Below, piece after piece: positions 37,816 through 50,511 of a stretch of 64,000 bases of DNA. The position numbers and the translations under genes were made by a program. The DNA is from Casuarius casuarius (lineage: Eukaryota > Chordata > Aves > Casuariiformes > Casuariidae), in NCBI GenBank assembly GCA_003342895.1, contig PTFA01000020.1, forward strand, positions 7,090,651 to 7,154,650. Direction: 5' to 3'. The notes under the pieces were generated by a model. That model had not been told where the DNA came from. It ran no database searches and saw only the letters and a program-made list of their open reading frames with translations. Numbering within the stretch: the first letter of the stretch is position 1; each line of letters opens with the position of its first letter.

Positions 37816-40800
37816 TGAAAAGTAAGATACATTTTTATTAATAGTTTCATGGTGTTTGCTTAACATGTGACTTCTAAACACTGCTAATAATGGCCCAGAT
37901 AAATATAATCCCACTGACAACATCTTAACTCCCATGAACTCTCAGACCCACTGAGAAGGCACCTCTGGAAGCGATGCCTCCTCTGTGAATTACTAAGAGG
38001 AAAAACACTGCCTCCAGGAAAGTTTGTCTAATATGATGACAACTGCAAGTTCAGCTGCAGTAGTCCAAGACCTCGTGAAGCTTTGAAGCAAAAAAAATCT
38101 GTTAGTGAGTGGGCAGCTTTGAATGAAGCTTCATCTCAGCCCTACTCATTAAGCAGTAAATAATTAAAATACCCTGGAAAAGACAGGTAAAATACAAGCA
38201 GCAATGTCAGTAATAGACATGAAAGAGAAGAGAGGGAAAAAGAATTTAAAAAAGCAAAGAAATAATTCATTTGAAGTTTTAATAAAGTTTCATTTGCAGT
38301 CTTGTTTAAAGATATATCAGACTTCAGGGATGTAACCTAATTACATTTTTATTCTAAGTTCTATTCAAAGACCTTGGACTTTGAATCTTTAACACAGATC
38401 AAACATGGTGTAATTTACTCATGGCTATCAATACTTTAAAAAGATCTCTTCATTAAATACCATAGTCTTAAGAACATGCATATAAAGCAAACAGAGCAAT
38501 ATTTGAAACAAAAAAAAATTGTCAAAATGTAATTCTTATAGAAGTTTATATATAAACATATCACTTGCATGCTAAACAAAATATTTTTTCTAAAATACTT
38601 CTGATGTATTACCTTTCATAGTTCAATGTAAACAACAGCAATACTTTTTCAGTAATTTTAGGAACCATTTGAACTTTACAATCACCAAAGACATAACAGA
38701 AACTTAATAAAGATGTCTTCTGTATAGGTCATAAAACTTTCATGGAAAATGCAAATTACAAAGATTAGAATTAATACTATTGTACTGCTATGAATATTTT
38801 GAAGAGCTTTTCATTACAAAGCAAGGATACAGACTTGTCCCTAGATAGTATATTAAAACTGAGAGATTCTCCATTTGAATCTTCCTTAGGTTAAGGAAAC
38901 AGTAGTAATGGTGGAAGGATTAAGGAGGCTTTTGGCAAACCTGCTTATTTTTCCTAGTGTAAAGGATATTATTACTTTCTTGTTTTTAATAATAAAATAT
39001 GATTTAAAGCAACTGAAAGGGAGGCATGAAAGAAGTTTTCCATCCAGAAGTTTTCCATTTCTGAAGTGAAAATTAACTCTGCAGTATTCTCATTGAGTTT
39101 TCTTGTTCAAAACATCTACAGTGTCTACCAACACTTTTTTTTAAAAACAAGAACAAAAATGAATTATATGAACAATACTTTTTGATAAATTCAACAGGCT
39201 CTTTTTGCCTTCCTGGTGCATATTCAGAAGCTTCTCTTGGACTTCATTAAGAGTATATTAATTTGAACTGAAAACACACCTAATTTCTGTAACATCAATT
39301 CAACACAGTAACTGCCAGTTCAATACCAGTAACACCACTGCAATAATGAGATATCATTTATGTGTGAATGATATTCTGCATGTGGATGAGCTGAATTATT
39401 TAATAAACCTTTTAAATCTGTCCTCCCCAAGAATCTATCTATCTGGATGTATGGTTGTTTCTGTCTAGCCACTGACTGACAGAGAAAAGTATCACATCTG
39501 AAGACCTTATCTCCTATAAAATTTCTTTTTAAACCTTTTAAATTGTGCTCTCCAATCAAGCCTTTCCTAGCTAGTGCACGTATTCAATTCTTAAGCAACT
39601 AGAAAAACAATACAACTGCTTCATGAAACAGTGCAAATGCAGAATAACAAAAAAGAGTTAGCTTAAGTTTATACAATGAAAATCAATGACTGGAAGTGTT
39701 TTAAATGGTCAAACCGGATACAATACTCCATTTCCCATTAAGGAAAGGCTTCCTTCCGTTTCTAAAGTTCACTGGTGTGGAGACTTTCGAAGCACATGCC
39801 TCTACATGTACTTAAAGATACAATTTAGCAAAGGGGTAGGTAGCTAAAGCTTTAGCATTTGGAAACACATGGATTAGCTCTGAGGTTTGAACTATTCTTA
39901 CGCTTTTTCTGAAAAAGAAAAAGCTAAGAATAGTTTGGAATAAATAATCACAACAAGGAATAAAGCTTAAAAGTTAGTAATCTGGGATACGCAACCTGGG
40001 AAGGGTACAGGGAATATCGTGCTAAAACAATGGTATTCTGTAACTACTGAATCCTGGCTATTTCAGAGAGAAAAATTAAAAGACTCAAATGAAACATACT
40101 GCATGTTTTCTCCAACCAATGAACACTATAAAAGACACTTTCAGGCTAGTCTCCAAAGGAAACAAGCCTGTCCCCAACTAGATTTGGAGTGAACTTCAAC
40201 CAAACTTGAGCAAGTCAAAAGAACTCCACAGTATGAAAATTCCCATTATAAAAATGAAGAAAGAATGAGAAAGGAAAGTATGAGATTAATTTTTTTTCAC
40301 CAATCACAAACTTATCTGGATATTATTCTGAAACAAAAGAAGTTGTTTACAAAAAGAAGCCTTAACACAGAAGCAAGGGCAGATGAAACCAAAAAGGCCT
40401 TGATAGCTATTACCTGATAATCTGAGTTGCTGTTTTGGATTTTCTTTCTGAAAATAAGAGTTCTCAGGAAAGGGATACATTTCACATTTCCCTCCTCCAC
40501 TGTCAAACCTGCACTAGTGAATACAACAGTATGGAGACCTCTAGATACTTGCTCTATACCTTATGGTGGAAACATAACAACATTAAATATGCAGGTTGGA
40601 CGGTTTATAAAATACAACAATATTGTTATCGATACCAGTTCTGTACTCCAGATGTAGTAAGGAAGAAATTCATCACTGCTAACAAGTGTTGTCCCACTGG
40701 TTTATTGTATTTACCAGCTGTTTCTAATTTTGTAATCAGATTGTAAAGCAGCACTTTTTATTTCGACATTATACAACACAACGAGGATTTGCTGTTTAAG

Positions 40801-42978
40801 TAGGCTTGCCAGACTTGCAACACAGATAACAAGATAAAGCTTTGTAAATGTAGAAGCTTCGTGTGGGCCATTCATCCTATGAGTGAATTTTCTTCTGGAT
40901 GTACTTAGGAATCTCCTAGCAGTTTTAAACCTTTTTAGTACTTCACTTTGCAATATTAACATTCTTTTTATAATTTTTAAAATCTGAATATCAATTATTT
41001 CTACCTGAAGGCAAACCAATTGGGGAATTCCTGTTTAAACATGTGCATATTTCCTTTGCATAGATACTCATGAATGTATGCTGAGTTTCTCTCAATTATT
41101 TATACAACATAAATATGATTAGAATTTTTAGTTGAAAAATGCTAGCCATAAACAATTCAAAATATAAAAACAACAAATTCTTAGCAATGGATCAACTGGG
41201 ACCTGCTAGGAACAAGAAAACAATCAGTTTTGATTTTTATGTTCCAAAGCAAAAAGATTATGCTAGGAACTGATTTTAAGTTGTTGTTTCTCCAATAGAT
41301 CAAAAGTAATTAACACTTGAACTTGAAGAGCTTGCATTAAATGCCCACTAAAGTCAATCTTTCCCACTACTTCTATAAAGCTTTGAAAAAAACCTTTAAA
41401 TTAATTTGAACAGTATGGTAAAATGATAGGTAGAACTCCTACTCCTTGGTCTTAATATGGATTGCCAAAGTCTATATGGACCCTGTGATTTTTTTTCACA
41501 ATAAATTAATTTAATTTAGAGATCCCTGTGTTCAGTAGGTCTTCCAACCAGAAGAGTCTACATCAACTTCTAATAAATAAAACAAACCATATTTTATCCA
41601 TGATGACAGATAAAACAACTATATCTTTCTCATAAATTAAGTCCCATTTGTTAGTTTTTCTTGGGGTTGGGGGTAGTGCAGAGGAAGTTCAGAAATATTC
41701 AGCTCTGGCATTACATTGCTCCTACTGAAAAGCAACTGGTGTTTATAATTCCTTATAATGAAAGCAGAATTGGATCAAAACTGAACACCTAAAAAACTTC
41801 TTGATTAATTTACAGAATATGGCAGATTTTTTGAAATATCTTAACTAACTTTAGAAGTGATTAAGGAGACCTTGATCAGGAATTCTTTAAGCTTTGCAAT
41901 CTAAAAACAGATAAGGAAAGAGAAATTTGGGTTTATAGATGTGCTGGAGGTTATAGTAATCAACACTGAGAGATCTAACATTGTTATTTGCATGGCATGC
42001 TGCATTCTTCTCTTTCTAGTTCTTTCTGCCTTTAGTCTTTTTAGTCTGTAAGCATTTCAGAAAAAGTATTGCCTCTACTTTTGTTGATCTTTATGTGCTA
42101 GCAGAATATAAATCCGAAGACTTATTCCAAGTCACCATCACATTGAGATTAATGGCATAATTTTCACACATCTCAGAGCTCTCATATCAGGGGATATGCG
42201 GTTTCTGGTACAGTACTGATTTACATTTGGCATCTGTTGGGGAGGTTTTATTCATTGGACTCCACTGTTATCCATGCTTCCTCTAAACTAGTTATTTAAA
42301 TGCATCCAGAAATGTTCCCAAGCACTGCAACCAGCTGGTATGGAAGGTGCATCTACCTAATAAATGCTCTTATCCTTCAAAACAGTGTGGCTGCATGCAA
42401 ACTGCCTATTAGGAATAGTCCCTGCAACACTCTAACTGCCAAACTGTGCCACAAACAACTGCAGGGGAAGGGAGGGAAATATAAGCTGGCATGAGCTAAA
42501 AGCAGGTAAGGCACTGTTCTAACACCCCCGTGGCCCTGATCTGTGCTCCAGAGCCCACAGACATCTCCAGGCACTGTTTAATTTACTAACACAGGAAAAG
42601 GACCACAGCCCATGAATGCTCACCTTTGCTGCTAACCTCTGCAAGGTAAGTGTGGAGATCCTTGCATCATTTGGGGAAAGGGTGGATATTCATATAAGAA
42701 GGTAGTGATGAGGCCTTCATGGCTTCCTCCAGAGTTCTGGATGTCACTCTTCCTGCTCCACTGTCCCAAAGACCATGTACCACTAAGCTATCTTTTTGCA
42801 AGGGTGTGCCTTGTAACACCAGGTAAGTAACAGCAGATAAGTTAACTGGCTACCTTGAAGCTGCTCTCATAAAGGCAGAGTTGTTTGACATTAAGATTGA
42901 AATTTTGGCATTTGAAATACTGGTTTCTGTGGTTCCTATTGGTTTGGGAACTGCTGCCATGCACACACATATATAGGG

Positions 42979-43026
42979 GTGTATGTGTGTGTATGTGCAT
43001 GTGTGTATGTATGCGTGCACACATAT
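42979..43026 (+). repeat. 48-base alternating purine-pyrimidine tract (GT/AT-rich)
   Basis: Every base from 42979 to 43026 alternates purine and pyrimidine, mostly GT, AT and GC steps. It is a degenerate microsatellite with Z-DNA potential. Confidence 0.85.
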
Positions 43027-44107
43027 TCCCTCCTCTGCCCCTTATTAATTGCAGTGGCCTTGATGGCTGCTTTTAGAATAAGTACACTTTCAGATGTCTG
43101 TTTTTATTCTTTATGTTTTTGAATAATATAGGCCTATATTCTATGTAATTTTATTATAATCTACTGGAAGGAAATAGCTCTTACAAGTACAAATTCCTCA
43201 TTTCCCCTGGGCTGCTTTTGTTACTCATGTAAATTATGTGAAACTTTGGGATGCATATATTTAAGATCTACATCATTTCATGCATGGTAGATGTTAACCA
43301 TTTAATACACAACAGAAAGCACTCAAATACTATAATGATGAGCACTGACAATATAAGAACCTATATAAACTAGCACTAGCCATCACATTTTATAAATGCA
43401 CTTAGGTTGTGTTTCTTCTGTAAGATACAACAGTGTAAATCTGAGGTTCCTAATTAACTTCAGTAGAATTTACACTAACATTGTAGAACTATCACAACCG
43501 GTCCTCAGACCATTAAAAATCTTCTTTTCTCTGATATACAGAAAAATATATGCATTTACAATAACGATTCTGATTATCATTTTATTACTTCTAAAAACCC
43601 ATCCAAAGCACAGGAATAAAAATACTATGTGAAAAGAACTTGCCTTAACTGAGATTCTGCCACAAAGCCTGTGCTTACTTGGATGATATATAATACTGGA
43701 GTTAATGTGAGAAAAGATATAAAAATATGACATTGCTTTTTCAGTGTGACAATAAAGTGGCATCATGTTTAATAGTTACATAAGGAAATAACTAGTAACC
43801 AAATGAATAAAACCATTCAAGATTAGCTGCCTGAGGGAAGTCAAACTATGCAGTGAGTACAGCTCATTGACTAGTGTCATAATCTAACACTCTACTGCAA
43901 TCCTCATTCTCATGTATGTAATCATCTCATTTGGGTAACTCATAAGCAGAGATTTCATTTTATAAACAGAGTTTCTTAAAGAAGAGGTAAAAATCTCATT
44001 CTGCAAAGATCTGCTGCTGAAATCAGTCTGCTCCAAGCACAATGTTCCATTTGTGTCTGTTGCAGGCTACTCTATTAGTATTGTTTTCTTTCCCTTATGT
44101 ACTGACA

Positions 44108-44147
44108 GCATCTGCATCCAAATCATCTGCAATCATCTGCATCCAGC
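44108..44147. repeat. short tandem duplication AATCATCTGC
   Basis: AATCATCTGC occurs twice head-to-tail at 44121-44140. The flanking ATCTGCATCCA is also duplicated on both sides. It looks like local slippage. Confidence 0.85.
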
Positions 44148-44649
44148 TACCATGACTGAAGTCTACACTGCCAACACTTCAAATATTTAGCTTTAAAAAT
44201 TAATAAACATTAGATCTATTTCCAGCTTCTAGGACAGGGACCAGGCTGAAAGTCAAAGAACTTTAAATTTGATTACACAAAAATTACCCAGCAAATTATC
44301 AATCTGCTTCTAAGGCAAACAACAATCTTTACAACAAATATGTGTTTAACTTTACACTCCTAAGCAATCACTCCTAAACATATATAGTCAGCTTCCATTA
44401 AGAAGTAATAAAAAAACTGTTCAGTGAGAGATATGAAAAGAACTGATATAATATATTTACATCCAAAAGGATGCACATATGAACTTTCATAAGACTAACA
44501 TCTATTCTTGTCTTGGTCCTTGCACCATTACTTCACACTCCCATTAAAATAAATATTTTGACTGCAGTATTAATCAATAGAATTAATACAGATACGACAA
44601 TTTAAATCAGATGAAAGTATCATCCATATCAAAATATCAGGCATCATTC

Positions 44650-44815
44650 ACATATCATCATGATCATTCACATATGTACTCACACAAACACATCCCTATA
44701 TATTTATATAGGGTTACATATACATACATAAATATATATGTATATATTCATACACACATACACTTCTCTTTATACGTATATATTGCTGTACATACGGATA
44801 TATCATATATATGGA
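44650..44815 (+). repeat. degenerate ACAT/TATA simple-repeat region
   Basis: Runs of CACATA, ATACATACATA, TATATGTATATA and related units are intermixed over about 165 bases. The open frame across it (44611-44862) has a Tyr/Ile/His-rich product typical of translated simple repeat, not a gene. Confidence 0.8.
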
Positions 44816-45927
44816 AGCAGGCATCTGACTCACTCAGTTCACAATCAGATACACCATTATGAAGTAACTGAACAAAAAATGTGACCATTTAATTTACAAG
44901 CCATATCTATCTGTTCTTTCTAACATTAAAAAGTGTGTTTATAATTTTACTTATAATACCATTAATCCACATGTAATTTTATATCATCCCAACTCAACCT
45001 CATTGCTTTTACTCTTTTTCTACTATCACAGCTTGTGATTTAATTTTTTACCCTCTGAAAATAAAAAGTAAATGGAAAACATCCACTGTCTTTTTCCTCA
45101 GTGGTCCCTCAAAGCAAATCCTAGGCTTACTTTCTCAGTTTTTTTATTTTTTCACCTCTCTCTATGGAAATAAAATATTTGCAAAAGACAAACCCTACAG
45201 ATTTAACGGAGCTTTACCCTGGGCAGTGAAAATGCACCTTGTTTTCTCTCTCCTTACCAATGTTAATAAGAAGTTTCTCTTCTGGAAATTTCAAATATTT
45301 TATAGCAGGAAAATGAAAGTTTCCCCTCCTCCTCTAAGCATCTCAACTTCAGCACTTTAAATTAAGTGTTTTTGTAATGGGATTGAAAGTTTAAGGATAT
45401 TTAAGTATTCAACAACTTTTGCTTAACACATCCTAAAAAGAAGGAAATGTTAAAATGGTTTTAGGCAGTGGATAGATAACACTAGTGAGTCACACTGAGT
45501 ATGAGCCTCTGAAGCTAGAAATAGAAATGCACCTTCCTGTAACAATTTTATTTCTTAGTATCTGAAGGACCAGGTGAAAAGGCTGAAATACCCAGCAACT
45601 TAAACCATTTTATCCTATTGAGGATCACACAGATAACCTAATTAAGCATTTTTCACTCAAAAATGAAAATGACTTGGTCATGGTTTTTAAGCAAGTACCA
45701 TCTCATCTACTGGGAAACTGGATTTAGCTTAACTTCAATTCCTGGAATAATATTAGAATAGATAATCAAACAGACTACTCCTAAGCATCTGGAGGAAACA
45801 TGAAAAAGTGTTACAACCAACACCAATATGTCAAGAGCAAATCTCATCAAGTCAATCTTTTATTTAAATTATTATTATATATTATTTTTTATTTAGATTT
45901 ATCTATTATGTAGAAAGAGGTCTGGCC

Positions 45928-45946
45928 AAAAAAAAAAAAAAAAAAA
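45928..45946 (+). repeat. A19 homopolymer
   Basis: A run of 19 A residues lies inside the old LINE fragment. It may mark slippage expansion or the tail of a small nested insertion. Confidence 0.85.
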
Positions 45947-46206
45947 GGAGACAGAAAGGACACATATTGAAAGTCAGTAAAGTTTTTCTCATTGCCATAA
46001 AATGTTCTTCTGGAACATTAGGGGAGCGCAGTCCACCTGTAACTATTGTTACGTGAGGGCAAACTGGCACTTGTAGGAAGTCCTACATACACATTGGTTA
46101 TCAACAGTTCAGTGTCAGATAAGAAAAACACAATCAGTGAGGTTCCAAAAGTGCCTGTCCTAGATCCAGTATATTATAGAGTATTTTCGCTAAGGATTTG
46201 GATTAT

Positions 46207-46250
46207 GGAATGGAAAGATTGCTTGTTAGGAATGGAAAGATGGCTTATTA
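46207..46250 (+). repeat. 22-bp tandem duplication within the LINE fragment
   Basis: GGAATGGAAAGATTGCTTGT plus TA (46207-46228) is followed by GGAATGGAAAGATGGCTTAT plus TA (46229-46250), with two mismatches. It sits between the remnants of two reverse-transcriptase motifs and would insert extra residues there. Confidence 0.85.
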
Positions 46251-47413
46251 GGGGTTCAAGCGATACCAAGTTGGAAAGAAAGGAAAGCATGTTGAGGGAT
46301 AACTTCGTAATTCCAAACAATTATCAGAATTATACTATTTCCACAAAATGTTTCAATTTCTATGAATCTTCTGTCTTCTAAGAAAAGCTATTCTGAGAAA
46401 TGAACCACAGTAGACTAGTTGAGCTCAAAGCTGGAATGTTTTCAATCCATAAAGCAAATCTTAAAAAAAAAGACCCTAAAAATCACAAGTATTTCAAGAC
46501 ATGATAAGGAATTCAATACATGTAGGAATTAGAACAGGGAGATAGGTCTTACCCAGTTACTTGAAGCTCACTCATTGGTTTCCTTCCCACAAAACAATAG
46601 AACTTTATACAAACACAGGAAAATCTTCTTCACACGCAGCCTGATATACACATACAAACACTTCGGCCATGAAAGGTACATATATTTTTAAATATGGAAA
46701 CGAGGTCAACGGGTGCTTCTATTAATATCTTTTTTCAATTTCATAGGCTCACAGTTTGAGGATATAGATACATGAATGAAGAAACTGAGCTTGAGGTAAG
46801 GTACGAACCTGAAGCAAACAGTTCTCTGGCACTCATGTATCCAACAAACAGGCCGTGCTTCTCAGATGAGAGACATAGAAAGTAGGTTTCAAAAAGAATG
46901 CAAAAATACAGGCTGTTTTAGCCAAGTGTAAATTTTCTATTGTTGAGGCAGGAATAAAGTGCATTATGTGTTCACGCCTCTTTTACATCAACCCAGTTTG
47001 TCTAACTACAGATGCCATCCTATTCAAACATCTGTGGCCTGAGGCAGCATTACCAGTCTCCTGTTGAATAACAAGTAAATAACTAAAGGAAATAAGGCCC
47101 AACCCAAAAAACTCTGTGCTAAAAAAATGCTTCCTTTGTACTTATGTTTTGTTTTCCATGTGACCAAGTACTTTCAAGCTATAGACAGAATGCCAACAGG
47201 GGAAAAATGTCTATGAATACTTATAGGCTTCTCTGTCTTCATCCCTATTTCCTGCTCTAAAAATTAAAATTATGACAACTTTAAAACTTCTTTTAAGATA
47301 TTGCTGTAAATGAATTTTACATTGAAATAATGTGCCCTGTTATAAAGCACAAAGTACCAAGTATGACTATCTGAATGCTGATATAATGCAGCATTTTGAT
47401 CTCAGTGACTTAC

Positions 47414-47599
47414 CTTGTTCCTCATTGATGAGGCCCATATTTGCATGTGCTTGTGCCTCTTTTTTCCCACCATCAATTTTTATTAGTTGAACAGTGTTAA
47501 AGCATTGTTCATAAAAGTAATTCCTTAACCATTTGTCCTCAGGTGCATTGAAGCGGTAGGCCAAGTTAAGCTGGTTATGGTACACTTCCTCATAGTGCC
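47414..47599 (-). CDS. TTC29: TTC29 coding exon (internal, start of TPR region)
   Basis: This is the next TTC29 exon, 186 bases, phase 1 in and phase 1 out. The acceptor is a T-rich tract followed by TTTTAAAG, and the first two bases GG complete a Gly codon begun in the previous exon. It encodes 61 full codons beginning HYEEVYHNQLNLAYRF and containing APEDKWLRNYFYEQCF, LIKIDGGKKEAQAHANMGL and NEEQ. The PEDKW-RNYFYE and KIDGGKKEA blocks are signature segments of TTC29. The AHANMGL-NEEQG stretch looks like the first helix of a TPR unit. The donor is CAAG|GTAAGT, a near-perfect consensus. The exon is flanked by an 11.5-kb intron upstream and an 18.7-kb intron downstream. Confidence 0.94.
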
Positions 47600-49010
47600 C
47601 TTTAAAACAAAAAATATTGTCAAAACATTAGATTATCATCAGCTTTCACAAATTTTACACAGCAGTAACTGTATAACGAAAAATCAAGGGCTATTTATAT
47701 ATCCACAAGCCAAATACCACCAAATTCTCCTAAATATTCAATCAAAGAAATAACAGAAGGGGAAAAGATAATCTTCAGAATTAAAGCATAATTGAAAACT
47801 TACTCTAGCAAAACCACAAGTAAATTACTATCATTTCTGTATAAAAAAAAATATATTTCAATAAAACATGGAAAATCTGGGTAAGAAACTGACTTACCAA
47901 AAGAGAGGAGCTAGTGTGAGCAAAAAGAGCATACAGTCAGTCACTACTGGAGAAGGGTGCTCCTGAGCCACCGAGACCTTTGAAAAGCATGGACAGCTTT
48001 CAGAACAGGTCTAAGGCAGCAGCTGTGATGATGAGGATAAGCAAAAAACCCACTCTGTTATTTTTCTACCATTTTAAACATTTAAAGCGAGACTAATGAG
48101 AAAGGCTTGGAGTTTTCATGTACAGTCTTAGTTACATTAGCAGTACCACTGCTAAGAATTAAGGACAAACTGAAATTTTACATCTTGAAGATGTAAAATG
48201 TCCATCAAGATACTGCTCTCAGAACACATGTGGAAAGCAGAGAAGACTCAAAGTCCCAAATCTCCTTTATGAGCTGAAGAACACATTTAGTTCCCACTCT
48301 TCATCATTTCACTAGCCAGCTTAATGAACAGTCATGATTTACTTTGCACAGAAATTAGCAGTCCCACAGAGTATCCTTTCACGGACTATCTCTAAAATTA
48401 AAAAAAATGCTGCAGGTCCCAAATATAAGTAGCATTACAAAATGCATTATTCATAATTTAAAATTACAGAATGAGAGCTTCTATGGAATTAGAGATACTT
48501 CTCTCAGAAGAGTACATTAAAAAAAAATCTCAGGAGATTATTCCAGAGCTCTACTGATTTGGAGTAGAGACCTAAAACTTAAAGATGCTTGACAATTCTT
48601 ATCAAACTGCTTCTCCCTAAGGGCAATTTGAAGAATCTGTTCCCTACAAGATGGTGAAGAATCTAAGACATAATAAAGTATAACATATATTGGTATGATT
48701 CACAGCTGAATTTATTGCTGGCAAAACTAAATGAATTTGCTTCCCAAAACTCTGCTTATGTCAGATTTGAATGTGAACAATTAGTTAAATTCCACTGTAA
48801 TTTTGGTTGTTCATTTACTGTGTTTGTGGCTGTTAAATGAATGTAATCCAAAGAGCATGTTCTTAAAAGAATTGTAATGTAGTTGGTAAGAAGGAGTTAA
48901 GATCCACAAATCTTGCAGCAGGTAAAAGAGTGTTTGGTTAAGCTAGATGCGTGAACAGAACTGCTTTACTTTCGGGAGTTCTGCAATTTGTAAGCTTTGC
49001 TCAACAAAGA

Positions 49011-49038
49011 AAGAGAAAGAGGAAAAGAAAGAGAAAAA
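49011..49038 (+). repeat. polypurine GAAA-type tract
   Basis: A continuous A/G run with units such as AAAGAAAGAGAAAGAGG. It is a simple sequence with no gene association. Confidence 0.75.
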
Positions 49039-49433
49039 CCCTTACCCCTGGGTGTAGAGTGCCCCACAGAAATCAATGGGGATAAAAAAAACCCTGATTT
49101 CAATACAGGCAAGATTTAATTCAAAGTCCAGACCTTTTCTAACTGTTTTGAAACTATGATGCTATGTCAAACATTTTGATCAAAGGGTGGAGTTAAACTC
49201 CTTTCGTTTCTTTATCAGAGGAATTGTTGGGGAAAAGCCAACTTTCAAAAGGGAATAATTTCTTGATTGGAAGTTCTACCTCCTATGTGAGTCACCTGTG
49301 TTGTTTGGAGAAAACGGCATTAATTACTCAAAACGGTACTTTGTTCGCATCTCTTCATAGCTCTTTATTTTCGTTTAAACCAAATCGAGAGTGTTCCTCA
49401 GCCTCATCTATGTTTTGTCTCAAAAATTAAAAA

Positions 49434-49748
49434 TTATGCATGTTCTACTAGAAAGCAATCTAAATTTCTCATGCTGTCTGTTGTTATGACTAAGTTCTTT
49501 AACTTCAGAACATTTTGATAAAGCACTTTAGCACATTGCACAACACAGTAAGAACTTAATTCTGACTTCTGAAAGAATCCCATTACCTCTTCATCATTTC
49601 TGCAGTCTTCAACACATTTATCTAGTATTCTTACTTCTCCTTCATTTTTGATCTGATCTTGACCATTTTGGATGAGGTCATCTGATTTTTCTCTGCTTGA
49701 AGTCTTCTGAAATGAAGCTGAAATATCTTTTTTCCCAGTCTTGAACAC
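49434..49748 (-). pseudogene. coding-like minus-strand frame, possible decayed retrocopy
   Basis: This frame of about 104 codons has a product rich in Lys, Glu, Asp, Ser and Gln (for example SSREKSDDLIQNGQDQIKNE, then ILDKCVEDCRNDEEVMGF). That composition is unlike the Leu/Phe/Ser-rich chance frames of the surrounding intron. Just upstream on the same strand a second frame reads NKKRNEFVNLKTKTVSVQDW, so one coding sequence split by a frameshift is possible. I do not recognise the parent protein and see no poly-A tail or target duplication. It may equally be chance in purine-rich sequence. Confidence 0.22.
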
Positions 49749-49974
49749 TCACTGTTTTTGTCTTTAAATTTACAAACTCATTCCTCTTCTTGTTAAACAA
49801 CACTTCTTTGTTGTTTATCCAACTTTTGCTTTTCTATTTATTATTTTGCTTTCCTACTCACTTTCTCTACAGTTTTTCCTCTATGAAATGGCACCTCATC
49901 TTTTCTACCTTTTTAATGATTCCTTAATCAACTTCCATTAAAATATGTAAAATTGTCATTTGGAACCAGTATGT

Positions 49975-50018
49975 TATATATATATGTATATGTATATGTA
50001 TATAATGTTATATACATT
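49975..50018 (+). repeat. (TATATG)n simple repeat
   Basis: TATATATATATG is followed by several TATATG units and TATATAC. A short AT-rich microsatellite. Confidence 0.85.
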
Positions 50019-50444
50019 TAGATTTCTGGTATTTTAAATAATGTATCACTTCTTCCAAGAAATGAGAGCACCTAACAATCTCTTTACAATCATCAAAATA
50101 GAAATACCCCAGAAATTACTTCTGTATGATCATCTCATCATTTTGCATCATATCAGGTTTGATATGTCAGTACCAAAACATCAGCTGAAGTTTAGAAAAA
50201 ATCTGGCTTTAAGAGAAATAATTAATGACACATAAGCTTTATGTATTCTTAAGCATAACGTTCTTCATGGCTATGAATACCGTGTCTTTTGTTCCTCTCA
50301 AGGCTGAAAAAGTACCTCTTCTTCAGAACAGTGTGTACCACAAAAAACTTATTTATACATTAGAAATTAAGACTATTTTGGTACAATACCCTTATGAAAA
50401 TCTCTGCAAATAATAGTGGAAGGGAAGTAACAGAACTGGTTAGG

Positions 50445-50511
50445 GTGTGTGTGCATGCATGTGTGTGCGCACACGTGTGTGTGTGTGTGTGTGTGTGCGC
50501 ACGCGTGTATA
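50445..50511 (+). repeat. 67-base alternating purine-pyrimidine (GT/GC) tract, Z-DNA candidate
   Basis: From 50445 to 50511 purine and pyrimidine alternate without a break. The tract includes ten consecutive GT units and GCGC, CACACGTG and GCGCACGCG cores. This is the longest and most GC-containing such tract in the window, the best local candidate for left-handed DNA. Confidence 0.85.

Larger units (their letters stand above)
45710..46300 (+). mobile_element. ancient CR1/L3-like LINE fragment (reverse-transcriptase region)
   Basis: The plus strand retains decayed landmarks of CR1-clade reverse transcriptase in the correct order. First is GGGAAACTGG followed by TAGCTTAACTTCAATTCCTG, equivalent to the N-x-RP-SLTSIPG block. 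Next is AATATGTCAAGAGCAAATCT near 45825-45844, equivalent to QHGFVKxKSC. Then comes GAGGTTCCAAAAGTGCCTGT near 46138, equivalent to GVPQGSVLGP, read now as EVPKVPVLDP. Last is GCGATACCAAGTTGG near 46260, equivalent to ADDTKLG, read now as SSDTKLE. Many substitutions, stops, an internal 19-base A-run at 45928-45946 and a 22-base tandem duplication show great age. It is opposite in strand to the CR1 at 5432 and much more diverged. Subfamily (CR1 versus L3) and boundaries are uncertain. Confidence 0.7.
28706..47413 (-). other. TTC29: TTC29 intron, 18.7 kb
   Basis: This is the largest intron. It includes an 18-base A-run at 31476, a homeodomain-motif block near 33.3 kb, and a hairpin with an adjacent A/TA tract near 34.75 kb. 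Further right are a CR1 3' tail (about 37748), a GT-rich alternating tract (42979), AT/ACAT simple repeats (44650-44815) and an old CR1/L3-like LINE fragment (about 45710-46300). No exon was found on either strand. Confidence 0.8.

Noticed and set aside
44611..44862. 83-codon Tyr/Ile/His-rich frame
   Set aside because: It is a direct translation of the degenerate ACAT/TATA simple repeat.
46046..46381. 111-codon plus-strand frame as a possible host gene
   Set aside because: Its recognisable part (EVPKVPVLDP, SSDTKLE) is decayed LINE reverse transcriptase, so it is annotated as a mobile-element remnant.
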